Shown here: positions 7,844-15,294 of the stretch, one piece after another | Layout: every line of letters begins with the position of its first letter | Position numbering within the stretch: position 1 is the stretch's first letter | Origin: a virus | IMG/VR virus record: IMGVR_UViG_3300048033_000589 | Span: 1-21,429 of that record | Direction: 5' to 3' (one strand) | Length of the DNA: 21,429 nt | Notes under the pieces: generated by a model | Database searches by the model: none | What the model was told of the DNA's origin: nothing | Seen by the model: only the letters and a program-made list of their open reading frames with translations | Program-made: the position numbers and the translations under genes

Positions 7844-9129
7844 AGCTAAAGTCCGCAACATTTGTAGCACAAACGAAAGCTGTTTTCACGCAGCTAAGTA
7901 GTGCTGCCAGCGTTACGACTTTAAATCGTATTCTTGCATCCGTGCAGGCAGGCAACTTTATACTTTTCGCTTCGTTGTTCGATACGTTCTATATCAAAGA
8001 CGGAGCCGGTGCTTCCGATGGTGCGGTTCTTGAGTTCTTCAAAACACTCACCGACGACGCTGCCGTTGCGGAAGAAGCGACTAATTCGTTTATGAAGTCG
8101 CTGTCGCACACTGCGACCTTTGATGATAGAATTGATTTCTTTGCTTTTGGCAAATCTTTTCAGAACACTTCCGCCGTAGCCGAGGCGTATGCGGCGCACA
8201 TACAAAAACCCTTCAGCGATGGATTTTCGGTTGCAGAAGACGCAGCGAGCTTGCACCCCAACAAGGGTCTATTTGAGGCTCCAGCCGCAGCCGATGCGAT
8301 AAACACGTTCGGCGTGGGTAAAGCCAACACAGATGTATTTACTGCGCTAGACGCCCATGCTTTTTCTTCGGCTAAACCATTAAACAATTCGTCATCCGCA
8401 GCAGACGCGACGTCGAAAGAGCCGGGTAAAGTTCTAAACGACATCGTTACTAAGTTTGACGATCAAACAATTCTGTTTACCATGAAAGCGCCTGACAACC
8501 CTGTTGGGGCTGTGGATGGGGTAAACACAAAAGGCATTGGTAAATCTGAGGAAGACACTGCGGTTTCTTTAGACCAAGCGACACGTAGTTTTAACAAAGA
8601 TGCCCAAGATATTTTTGCGGCGATTGACGAGATAAACTCGTTTTCCACGAGCAAACAGATCGTCGATTCCATTTTTGTTACTGACGATGTGGATGGAGCC
8701 GCGTCGATTTTAGACGACCAAGAAATGCAATTTGTCAAACTGCACACTGATGTGGTCGGTGTCGGCGATTCTATCCAAATTGGAATTGTGTTCACCCGTC
8801 AGTTTATCGACACGGGAGTTGCGCTAGACAGCGTTGCGTTCGCGATAGCGAAAGCTCTGTCCGATGGTTATACAATTTCTGACGTCGCAAATGTGCTGAC
8901 AGGTAAGCACGTTTCTGATACATTCGCGTTAAGCGAAACTCATACGAAAGCCGTAACTGCGGCCCGTACAGACAGCGCCCTTTTAGGAGACGCACACGCC
9001 TCAGCACTGTCAAAGGTGTTGTCTGATACCCCGCTAATAGCCGACGCGGGTTCACTAAGAAGTCAAGGTTACTGCGACTTCACTTACTTTGCGGAAGATT
9101 ATGTCGGTGCTTCCCGAACCTTTACTTAG
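7840..9129 (+). CDS. Repeat-built structural protein, 18-19-residue K..(L/F).D repeats
   Basis: This 429-residue, alanine- and aspartate-rich protein is unusual in composition and made largely of short repeats. From residue 68 to about 405, most segments begin with Lys and run 18-19 residues in the pattern K-x-(L/F)-x-D-x-x-x-(V/A)-x-(D/E)-x-(A/V). Examples are KTLTDDAAVAEEATNSFM, KPFSDGFSVAEDAASLHPN, KALSDGYTISDVANVLTG and KVLSDTPLIADAG. The N-terminal 67 residues differ and include a hydrophobic stretch (LASVQAGNFILFASLFDTFY). The last 25 residues (YCDFTYFAEDYVGASRTF) end in an aromatic cap. Similar repeats occur in other phage virion proteins, and a trimeric fibre or elongated stalk is the likely shape, though the fold is unproven. 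It sits among appendage genes and is translationally coupled to the BppU-like gene. Confidence 0.75.
   Translation: MKLKSATFVAQTKAVFTQLSSAASVTTLNRILASVQAGNFILFASLFDTFYIKDGAGASDGAVLEFFKTLTDDAAVAEEATNSFMKSLSHTATFDDRIDFFAFGKSFQNTSAVAEAYAAHIQKPFSDGFSVAEDAASLHPNKGLFEAPAAADAINTFGVGKANTDVFTALDAHAFSSAKPLNNSSSAADATSKEPGKVLNDIVTKFDDQTILFTMKAPDNPVGAVDGVNTKGIGKSEEDTAVSLDQATRSFNKDAQDIFAAIDEINSFSTSKQIVDSIFVTDDVDGAASILDDQEMQFVKLHTDVVGVGDSIQIGIVFTRQFIDTGVALDSVAFAIAKALSDGYTISDVANVLTGKHVSDTFALSETHTKAVTAARTDSALLGDAHASALSKVLSDTPLIADAGSLRSQGYCDFTYFAEDYVGASRTFT
8041..9054 (+). repeat. About 17 degenerate 54-57-bp coding repeats
   Basis: The repeats are visible at protein level as segments that mostly begin with Lys at an 18-19-residue spacing. 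They have diverged strongly at DNA level, so they are old. Three units are longer (about 28, 38 and 36 residues) and seem to have lost the leading Lys of an internal unit. Confidence 0.7.
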
Positions 9130-9138
9130 GAGATCGTT

Positions 9139-9597
9139 ATGATTAACGAAAATTTGAAGCTCTCCGGTCAGCTTAACATCGTCCTAAAGGACAAGGCCGG
9201 GAATGTAAAAGAACAGCGCGAGGTTAAAAACCTCGTTGTGGATGCGGGTTTAGCGTATATCGCCTCTCGCATGGTAGGCACTGCGAAAAACGTTATGTCG
9301 CACATGGCGTTGGGTAGTAGCTCTACAGCAGCGGCAGCAGGTCAAACTGATTTGGTCAGTGTACTTGGCTCTCGCGAAGCGTTGGACTCAACTAGCATTT
9401 CGGGAACAAACGACGAGAAGGTTGTGTATGTGTCGTCGTTTGAAGCAGGCGACGCTACAGGTGCAGTAAAAGAGGCTGGAATTTTTAACGCGGCTTCTGG
9501 CAATGACATGCTTTGCCGCACAGTATTTTCAGTTGTGAACAAAGCTGCGGATGACACGATGGCCGTTACTTGGACGATCACACTTTCAGCATCTTAA
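9139..9597 (+). CDS. Small virion-type protein preceding the main fibre, function unknown
   Basis: This 152-residue protein begins with a short beta-strand segment (LSGQLNIVLKDKAGNVKEQR), then VKNLVVDAGLAYIASRMVG, and continues with Ser/Thr/Ala-rich beta-like sequence ending TMAVTWTITLSAS. The 'KNLvVdaGl..ia.r..' block followed by 'h.alG.sst' is a recurring pattern in small phage proteins next to fibre genes. I therefore think it is a fibre-linked structural or attachment component, but no experiment-backed family role comes to mind. The start has a good TTAGGAGATC ribosome site, and the gene ends 20 bases before the large fibre. The composition (rich in A, S, T, V; few Cys or Trp) fits an extracellular structural protein. 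Confidence 0.7.
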   Translation: MINENLKLSGQLNIVLKDKAGNVKEQREVKNLVVDAGLAYIASRMVGTAKNVMSHMALGSSSTAAAAGQTDLVSVLGSREALDSTSISGTNDEKVVYVSSFEAGDATGAVKEAGIFNAASGNDMLCRTVFSVVNKAADDTMAVTWTITLSAS

Positions 9598-9617
9598 TAA
9601 AATAGAGGGGCGTACTT

Positions 9618-12600
9618 ATGTCTACGATCACTACACGCGCAGGAAAAGGTTCGCCCCTCACCAACACTGAGGTCGATACTAACTTTACGAACCTCAACAC
9701 CGATAAACTGGAAACCTCTGGCGGAACGCTGACAGGTAATTTGACGATCTCTTCCGGTGGAACACCGCAGTTGACCTTGTATGACAGCGGTAACGGCGGC
9801 GGTGGCGGAGCGACGCACCGTATCGACTTCGAAAACACCAGCGGCGTTTCTACGGCAATCTTGATCGACAGTAGTGATACCACTAACAGTGACTTAGTTA
9901 TTACGAATAACCACGCAAGCGGGTATGTCGACGACGATGGTATATCAGACGCTACTTCCGATATTGTTCTGTACCCACTAACGCATGTCCGCATAGCCAG
10001 TGGCGATCTGCAAATGGGCAGCACGACTGTTATCGACAGCTCGAGAAACGCCACGTTCCAGACGCTAAAGATCGAAAGCAACGTTGTCAGTACAACTTCA
10101 GATATTGCCTTGACGGCGAATGCAGCAATTAATGCCGTAAACAGCATGTCTTTTGGAATGACGGAGGATACCAGTGGCTATTTCCGGTGGATGTTTGGCA
10201 ACGACTCCAACATTGGTGGCACCGCTGGCGGCGTTGAGAAGATGAAGCTCAACCACAACGGCAACCTAACTTTGGCAGGCACTGTTGACGGTGTTGACAT
10301 CGCCGCATTTAAAACTGCTTACGATAGTCATATGCATCCGTTTACAGATATTACTTCAACAGGTTTACTTTCTAATAATGATTTAGACGATTACACCTCT
10401 AGGGAGTTATTGCATTGGGGCAGTTCCAACCCAGCTAATAGCCCTGCCGCATATGGCGCTATGTTTGTGATCCCAGATGGTAGTCAAGCCCAACAACTAG
10501 TACAGACATACGGCGGCGCTGCTAACAAAGTTTCGCTTTATGGTCGGCGTAGAACTAACAGCACATGGGATACAAGTTGGACGCAATATTTCAGCGATCA
10601 CTACCACCCCAACGCAGACAAATGGACTACAGCGCGTACACTTACTTTAACGGGCGATGTAACAGGTTCTGTCACTTGGGACGGTTCTGCCCCCGTCAGT
10701 ATGGATACTACAGTTGTATCTGCACCATCTCTACTCGTTAGCCATGTTCCGACTAGCGCCCAAAGCGGGATTATATACCCTGCGATTATTGAGGCAAAAG
10801 ACAGCGGTAACGTCAACGACTACGTGCTTGACGATGGCGTCGGGATTCAATTTAAAATTGGCACAAACCCCGATGGAAGCCCCTCAGAATACTCTCAGGT
10901 CGGGGCTAGTATTGCTGCTATTAGAGAATCTACTACCGATATCTCCAGCAATACGGGCCTTGGGCTTTTTATTTCTCAGAACAACGAAACACTGGATGAA
11001 GCGCTTCGAATTGACAACGTGGGCAACGCTGATTTCAAACTCGGCACCCTCAAAATGGGTGGAACGGCTCTCGTCACTCAAGATCGAGATGTGACGCCTC
11101 GTAAAGTTAACATTGTTTCGAGTGAAAACGACGCGCTCAAATTAAATATCACTGACGATGTTGCTAACCGCTCCAGAAACGCCATGCACATTGATTTTAA
11201 CTTATCAGGTGCAGATGCTACTACGGCGGATCGAACCAAAGTCGCTCTTAGGATTGACCTAGATTCAACTGCTACAGGCGGGGATACAAACCACGAGCAT
11301 CGTGTGTACGGTATAATAAATGATGTTCGTGCCAGCGGCGATAGCGATATTATATACGGTCAGTATAATTATGTAGAGCCGCACCTTTCTTCGGGGACTA
11401 CAAGCGTTGTTTACGGGGACTATTCCATCGTAACAGTAGACGAAAGCGGCTCGGGGCGAACGACTACTGCAACCGGAACATACGGATATGTAAACATTAC
11501 ATCTTCGGGTACTGGGGGCGAAACTGCCAATGCTTACGGCGGCTACTTTAGAGCGCTCTGCGGCGGCACGCAGGAAAAAAACATTACAAACATGCACGGC
11601 ATTATGGCCGAGGTGGAGATTGATAACAGCGCTAATGGTGTTACGGTAGATAACGCATATGTTGTTCGGTCGTATTATGATAACGATGTTGTTTCGACTG
11701 GCGACGTTGTTGTTACGAACACTTATTTGTACCACGGCGCTTACGCCGGTACTTTACCTAACAACCCTTTCGGCGTGTACATTTCATCCGACGTGCCAAA
11801 CTATTTTAGGGGCAATGTTGACGTTCGCGGCTCCAACGGTTTGGAGGTTAAAAACGCGTCTGACACGCACCTCAGGGTGCAGCTGCAGACCGAGCTTGCC
11901 AGTGATTATGGTATTCTGCGCTTTTACGGCAAAGATAGCGTGCAGGTAGGCTTTTTAATCGGTTACGGTAGTTCGCACGGTTCGACGCCCGACGAGCTTG
12001 TCGTAAAAGCCACTGCCGCCGACGGGAAGTTCGCGGTCTATACTAACGGGCAGCGGCGCTTGCGCGTCGAAAACACCCTAACGACTGTTACAACACCGAT
12101 GGTGGTAAACCCCGTTACCGATGTGAGCTTCACAAGCACGGGTCACGCTTTCCAGATCGGAGCCGTGGGCGGCGCGAATATGCGTTTCGATACTAACGAA
12201 ATTATGTGTATAAATGCTGACGCAACTAGTCACGACTTACGGTTACAACACTCAGGCGGCAGGGTACTCGTTAACAACGACCTCATCCTTGAGGGTCATA
12301 GGATTTCCACAAACGGTGTTAACCTGGACTTTTCTGTTGATGCTGATGCGAGCAGCTCGAACCAAAGCATACGTTTCTTCGAAGGTGGCGTGTTGCGTAT
12401 GCAGCTTGAGGACAACGATTTATATGTCCAAGATAACATCAACGCCGGATATATGGTCGCCACTTCTGGGAACGCAACACAATATGATACAGGCGCTGCT
12501 ACTGTTAATTGTCGAACCGCAGCCCTAGTTGACGGATCGACCGGCGCGTACAGAACGTACATACAGTCCTATAATTCTACAGACCCAGACCTCGGCATGT

Positions 12601-13517
12601 TTGTAGCCCACAGCAAAGATGTGATGGCGGACACAGGAGTGACATCTGAGAGTCATCAAAGTACCGCTCATGTCTTAGACAACGGCGGACGCCATTTTCT
12701 ATGGAATAGTGTCTACGCTGGGCGCTCACGAGCAGGGACTACCTCAGGTACAAACGCTTATCGAGCGGGGGATAATGTTGTCGTTGCGTACTCTGGTACA
12801 GGTAATGCTCACGGGGCGACCGCTTCGGCGGGTTCGACAGCGATTTATGGCCGTGAAACAGCAAACGGTGATGACGTTTTTCTAGTTGCCACTGGCGGGC
12901 AGCATCGTATTGAGTTTGACGCAGATGGTAACGGACGTTTTGACGGCGGTGCTGATATTTCTGCGGCCGACTATGCGGAATACTTTGAGTGGGTCGATGG
13001 CAACCCTGACAACGAAGATCGTCGTGGGCGTTCTGTAGTTTTAACCACCGCTGGTAAAATGCGTATCGCAACATCAGAGGATGATACCGCAGACTTCTTA
13101 GGGATTGTTTCTGTAGAAGCCGCTGTTGTAGGTGACAGTGCTTGGGCTGCATGGACAGGTAAGTGTGAGCGTGATCGCTTTGGTCAAAAAGTATATGAAG
13201 ACTACGAACTTCTGTGCTGGGGGCCGTATGACGAAGACACTAAGTCCTACAAAACCCAAACCACCCGGCAGGCTATGATTGATGACGGGCGCGAGGCCGA
13301 CATACCCGAAGATGCTATAACCGTAGTTAAGCAACGGCAAAAACTGGCGGCTGATTACGATCCAGGCCGTGAGTACATTGCCCGAAAAGACAGACCGGAG
13401 TGGCAAGCAATCGGGCTTATGGGGAAACTCCCGCTTCTCAAAGGACAGCCAACTGCACCGCAGTGGCGCAAACTATTTGATCTCAATGATGAGGTCGAAA
13501 TGTGGCTAGTTCGCTAG
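9618..13517 (+). CDS. Large tail fibre with pyocin-knob-like and Peptidase_G2-like domains
   Basis: This 1299-residue protein is the main candidate for host contact. The N-terminus (LTNTEVDTNFTNLNTDKLET, then SGGTLTGNLTISSGG) is a standard fibre start. Around residues 254-330 is a likely pyocin-knob domain (DLDDYTSRELL, YGAMFVIPDGSQAQQLVQTY, TNSTWDTSWTQYF), flanked by HxH motifs HMHPF and DHYHPN that in other trimeric fibres bind metal. Residues about 560-730 carry repeated YG-Y units, probably beta-helical. From about residue 1100 comes a Peptidase_G2-like C-terminal domain with ADYAEYFEWVDGNPDNEDR (from 1117) and FLGIVSVEAAVVGDSAW. In phi29-type appendages this domain aids trimer folding and then cuts itself off. 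No enzymatic glycan-degrading site was recognised. The ribosome site is AGAGGGG. Confidence 0.88.
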   Translation: MSTITTRAGKGSPLTNTEVDTNFTNLNTDKLETSGGTLTGNLTISSGGTPQLTLYDSGNGGGGGATHRIDFENTSGVSTAILIDSSDTTNSDLVITNNHASGYVDDDGISDATSDIVLYPLTHVRIASGDLQMGSTTVIDSSRNATFQTLKIESNVVSTTSDIALTANAAINAVNSMSFGMTEDTSGYFRWMFGNDSNIGGTAGGVEKMKLNHNGNLTLAGTVDGVDIAAFKTAYDSHMHPFTDITSTGLLSNNDLDDYTSRELLHWGSSNPANSPAAYGAMFVIPDGSQAQQLVQTYGGAANKVSLYGRRRTNSTWDTSWTQYFSDHYHPNADKWTTARTLTLTGDVTGSVTWDGSAPVSMDTTVVSAPSLLVSHVPTSAQSGIIYPAIIEAKDSGNVNDYVLDDGVGIQFKIGTNPDGSPSEYSQVGASIAAIRESTTDISSNTGLGLFISQNNETLDEALRIDNVGNADFKLGTLKMGGTALVTQDRDVTPRKVNIVSSENDALKLNITDDVANRSRNAMHIDFNLSGADATTADRTKVALRIDLDSTATGGDTNHEHRVYGIINDVRASGDSDIIYGQYNYVEPHLSSGTTSVVYGDYSIVTVDESGSGRTTTATGTYGYVNITSSGTGGETANAYGGYFRALCGGTQEKNITNMHGIMAEVEIDNSANGVTVDNAYVVRSYYDNDVVSTGDVVVTNTYLYHGAYAGTLPNNPFGVYISSDVPNYFRGNVDVRGSNGLEVKNASDTHLRVQLQTELASDYGILRFYGKDSVQVGFLIGYGSSHGSTPDELVVKATAADGKFAVYTNGQRRLRVENTLTTVTTPMVVNPVTDVSFTSTGHAFQIGAVGGANMRFDTNEIMCINADATSHDLRLQHSGGRVLVNNDLILEGHRISTNGVNLDFSVDADASSSNQSIRFFEGGVLRMQLEDNDLYVQDNINAGYMVATSGNATQYDTGAATVNCRTAALVDGSTGAYRTYIQSYNSTDPDLGMFVAHSKDVMADTGVTSESHQSTAHVLDNGGRHFLWNSVYAGRSRAGTTSGTNAYRAGDNVVVAYSGTGNAHGATASAGSTAIYGRETANGDDVFLVATGGQHRIEFDADGNGRFDGGADISAADYAEYFEWVDGNPDNEDRRGRSVVLTTAGKMRIATSEDDTADFLGIVSVEAAVVGDSAWAAWTGKCERDRFGQKVYEDYELLCWGPYDEDTKSYKTQTTRQAMIDDGREADIPEDAITVVKQRQKLAADYDPGREYIARKDRPEWQAIGLMGKLPLLKGQPTAPQWRKLFDLNDEVEMWLVR

Positions 13518-13545
13518 TCAAAACTCAAACCAAAGGAGACTTTCG

Positions 13546-13770
13546 ATGGCAAAAGATGAAAAGAAAACCATTACGGTCAACGATACAGAATACAATATTG
13601 ACGACTTAACAGAACTGCAAATGGTAATGGTAAATCACATTACCGACCTAGACCGAAAAATGAGTAGTGTTCGGTTTAACCTCGACCAACTAAGCGTCGG
13701 TCGGGAAGCATTTGTTAACAAGTTAACAAGTTCGCTTGAAACACCAGCGCAGGAAATGGCGGCAGAATAA
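13546..13770 (+). CDS. DUF6447-like small protein
   Basis: This 74-residue acidic protein has a short beta opening (KTITVNDTEYNIDDLTELQM) followed by a long helix (NHITDLDRKMSSVRFNLDQL). The pattern 'iti.g.eY..ddLs......v..i...d.ei..l...l..l..ar..' fits the DUF6447 family, small proteins common in marine phages, often near fibre genes. No function is known to me. The helix may form a coiled coil with a virion or membrane partner. A strong AAAGGAGAC ribosome site precedes the ATG, and the stop overlaps the next start by one base (TAATG), so it is co-translated with the small membrane protein that follows. Confidence 0.8.
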   Translation: MAKDEKKTITVNDTEYNIDDLTELQMVMVNHITDLDRKMSSVRFNLDQLSVGREAFVNKLTSSLETPAQEMAAE

Positions 13771-14003
13771 TGGAAATGAACGCACTTTGGGACGTCGGTT
13801 TGACGGCTGGTTTAGGCTTCATCGTATGGTGGGCTAAAAGTCAGCACGATGAACTAAGGCGCGTTCAAATCTTACTCAACCGAACCAGAGAGGAACTCGC
13901 CAAGGAATATTCGACCAAAGTCGAGAGCAACGCATCCATAGACCGACTTATAGTTCGTTTAGATGCTCTCGACGCAAAAATGGACAGGATGCTCGAACGA
14001 TAA
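13770..14003 (+). CDS. Small N-terminally anchored membrane protein with coiled-coil tail
   Basis: This 77-residue protein has one hydrophobic segment near the N-terminus (residues 5-23, LWDVGLTAGLGFIVWWAKS) followed by a charged, wholly helical part, including a heptad-like C-terminus (LIVRLDALDAKMDRMLER). The design resembles haemolysin XhlA-like and other accessory lysis proteins, where the helix lies in the cytoplasm and the anchor in the inner membrane, but the orientation cannot be set from sequence alone. It is translationally coupled to the DUF6447-like gene and followed after nine bases by another membrane protein. A lysis-related or membrane-remodelling role is inference. Confidence 0.72.
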   Translation: MEMNALWDVGLTAGLGFIVWWAKSQHDELRRVQILLNRTREELAKEYSTKVESNASIDRLIVRLDALDAKMDRMLER

Positions 14004-14012
14004 GGGAATACT

Positions 14013-14480
14013 ATGATTGAAGTCTTAGCCCTCGCGGGCGCGGTAACTAAAATTGCAGGCGGTATAAGTAGCGCTATTCAAGCGGGCAAAGATATGAACT
14101 CTGTCCTGCCGCATTTTGGAAAACTGGCTAAGTTAGAAGCAGACATCAATCTCGCGGAGCAGGGCAAGCACAAAGGCCCACTCGGCAGGCTTACTTCATC
14201 AGAGGAAGAAGGCTTCGCTATTGCCCAAGCAAAAATGGCGCACAAGGAAGCAATGGAAACGCTTCGCAGCGCGTGCAGATTGTACGGACCGCCTGGAATG
14301 TGGGACTTGGTCGTACGCGAGCAGGCTGAAGCACGCAAACGCCAGAAGGACGCCCTAGAAGCGCAAGCTAAGGCCAGAGATCGCTTGTTTTACGGACTAT
14401 CCATAACAATAGCCGTGGTGGTCTTTTTAGGCGGAACGGCAGTTATGATCTGGGGTGCAAATGAGATTGCGAATGGGTGA
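14013..14480 (+). CDS. Helical protein with C-terminal membrane anchor, function unknown
   Basis: This 155-residue protein starts with a weakly hydrophobic Gly/Ala-rich helix (MIEVLALAGAVTKIAGGISS), continues with charged helices and ends in a clear transmembrane segment (residues 125-148, LFYGLSITIAVVVFLGGTAV). The segment just before it (REQAEARKRQKDALEAQAKA) is a long charged helix, probably a coiled coil. I recognise this general layout from hypothetical proteins of marine phages, with no known role. It could be a lysis accessory protein, or the N-terminal helix could insert as well, making a hairpin. Its stop codon overlaps the GTG start of the next gene by four bases (GTGA). The start follows AAGGGAA. 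Confidence 0.72.
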   Translation: MIEVLALAGAVTKIAGGISSAIQAGKDMNSVLPHFGKLAKLEADINLAEQGKHKGPLGRLTSSEEEGFAIAQAKMAHKEAMETLRSACRLYGPPGMWDLVVREQAEARKRQKDALEAQAKARDRLFYGLSITIAVVVFLGGTAVMIWGANEIANG

Positions 14481-14650
14481 GACTTGTACAGGTAAGACGC
14501 GAACGCTGGGTGGTCTACGACGAGAACGACAAAGTCGTAATCATAACGCACCACAGAAGGATCGCATCAGATTATATGAGGAGTATGCTAAATGGCAGAC
14601 AAACCAATAAGGAAGACGACAGGCAAGGGCGGAAACTACCGCAAGACTAA
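14477..14650 (+). CDS. Overlooked 57-aa protein with GTG start
   Basis: A GTG at 14477 forms a GTGA overlap with the stop of the previous gene and opens a 57-codon frame ending at TAA 14648-14650. The first two thirds read as a proper small beta/alpha domain: RLVQVRRERWVVYDENDKV, then VIITHHRRIASDYMRSML. Strand, acidic turn, strand and helix with alternating hydrophobic residues suggest real coding. The basic, polar tail runs 59 bases into the next gene. A competing frame from ATG 14461 (starting MRLRMGETCTG) lacks such a pattern. The gene fills the otherwise unexplained gap before 14592. The function is unknown. It is short and has a non-ATG start, which makes it easy to miss. Confidence 0.65.
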   Translation: MRLVQVRRERWVVYDENDKVVIITHHRRIASDYMRSMLNGRQTNKEDDRQGRKLPQD

Positions 14651-14876
14651 GTCTGGCGCTGGCATGACAGCCAAGGGAGTTGCTGCGCACCGACGTGCTA
14701 ACCCCGGTTCTAAACTAAAAACTGCCGTAACCGGCAAAGTCAAAAAGGGCAGCAAGGACGCCAAGCGACGTAAGTCGTTCTGCGCACGTTCGGCTGGTCA
14801 GATGAAGAAGTTTCCTAAAGCTGCGAAAGACCCGAACTCTCGTCTGCGTCAAGCTAGAAAAAGGTGGAAGTGCTAA
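14592..14876 (+). CDS. Very basic DUF6321-like protein
   Basis: This 94-residue protein has about 31 Lys/Arg and only three acidic residues (net charge near +28). The pattern GVAAHRRANPGSKLKTAVTG, then AKRRKSFCARSAGQMKKF and a C-terminal DPNSRLRQARKRWKC matches what I know as DUF6321, a small domain of marine phages and some large viruses with no proven function. The RRKSFCARS and R.W.C parts each hold one conserved Cys (two in all), so a metal site shared between subunits is possible. The charge suggests nucleic-acid binding, but that is inference. The start follows GAGGAG eight bases upstream. The stop shares an A with the next start (TAATG). First of four consecutive tiny basic proteins. 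Confidence 0.8.
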   Translation: MADKPIRKTTGKGGNYRKTKSGAGMTAKGVAAHRRANPGSKLKTAVTGKVKKGSKDAKRRKSFCARSAGQMKKFPKAAKDPNSRLRQARKRWKC

Positions 14877-15070
14877 TGGCAAATGCAAAACCAAACAATC
14901 CAGCTTTGTGGTCGCGGGCTAAGGCAGCGGCAAAGAAAAAGTTTAAAGTTTATCCGAGTGCATATGCTAACGCGTGGGCAAGTAAGTGGTATAAATCTAA
15001 AGGCGGCGGCTGGAGCGGCGGCAATAATAAGGTAGCTAAACGTGGCAAAAGCAAAAGCAAAAAAGCCTAG
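14876..15070 (+). CDS. Very basic 64-aa protein with YPSAYANAW motif
   Basis: The start chosen is ATG 14876, which overlaps the previous stop (TAATG) and has AAGGTGG at 14861-14867. An in-frame ATG at 14864 would add MEVL only. The 64-residue product has 17 Lys/Arg and no acidic residue. Its centre, KKFKVYPSAYANAWASKWYK, followed by a GGGWSGG turn, is a motif I have seen in small proteins of phages and large viruses, whose role is unknown to me. The C-terminal KRGKSKSKKA is pure basic tail and is encoded in the same DNA as the start of the next protein. DNA or RNA binding is a guess from charge. Confidence 0.75.
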   Translation: MANAKPNNPALWSRAKAAAKKKFKVYPSAYANAWASKWYKSKGGGWSGGNNKVAKRGKSKSKKA

Positions 15071-15293
15071 TGCCAAGGGTGGCTTGGGTAAATGGTTCGG
15101 GGAAGAGTGGACTGACGTCAAGACAGGTAAAGCCTGTGGACGCAAATCGGCTAAAGGTAAATCCAAGAGGCCGTATCCCGCTTGTCGCCCTAAAAAAGTT
15201 GCGTCGAAGATTTCTAAATCGGAGGCAGCAAAGAAGACCGGTTCTAAGCGAGTGAAGTGGTCCACAACAGCCAGCGGAAAGAAAAGGAAATAA
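15042..15293 (+). CDS. Very basic 83-aa protein with GKWFGEEW and YPACRP motifs
   Basis: The gene starts with GTG 15042, after AAGGTAG, inside the end of the previous gene (29-base overlap). The 83-residue product has about 28 Lys/Arg and four acidic residues. The motif run GGLGKWFGEEWTDVKTGKACG then RPYPACRPKKVASK is distinctive. It resembles a family of tiny Lys-rich proteins with a W-F-x-E-x-W block and paired Cys found in marine phages and large viruses, but I do not trust a family number. The two Cys (ACG, PAC) could bind metal. Tail: WSTTASGKKRK. Role unknown. It is the third in the basic-protein run and ends two bases before the next ATG. Confidence 0.75.
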   Translation: MAKAKAKKPSAKGGLGKWFGEEWTDVKTGKACGRKSAKGKSKRPYPACRPKKVASKISKSEAAKKTGSKRVKWSTTASGKKRK

Positions 15294-15294
15294 C

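Noticed and set aside
9578-10147. 189-codon open frame on the minus strand
   Set aside because: It is antisense to the fibre start, its translation lacks a coherent fold, no ribosome site is evident, and every supported gene is on the + strand.
11265-11735. 156-codon open frame on the minus strand, rich in Val, Ile and Asn
   Set aside because: It mirrors the YG-Y repeat section of the fibre. The composition is explained by the complementary strand of Tyr/Asn/Asp-rich codons.
13714-13732. GTTAACAAGTTAACAAG as a fifth dyad element
   Set aside because: It is inside the DUF6447-like coding region and has a direct repeat of GTTAACAA, not the TGTTNAC-NN-GTNAACA dyad.
14461-14613. Frame from ATG 14461 as the gene in the 14480-14592 gap
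   Set aside because: Its translation is Arg/Gln/Asn-rich without hydrophobic pattern, whereas the GTG 14477 frame reads as a structured small protein and has the GTGA junction.
14864-14875. Earlier ATG for the YPSAYANAW protein
   Set aside because: It lies inside the AAGGTGG ribosome site region and the end of the previous gene. ATG 14876 gives the usual TAATG junction.
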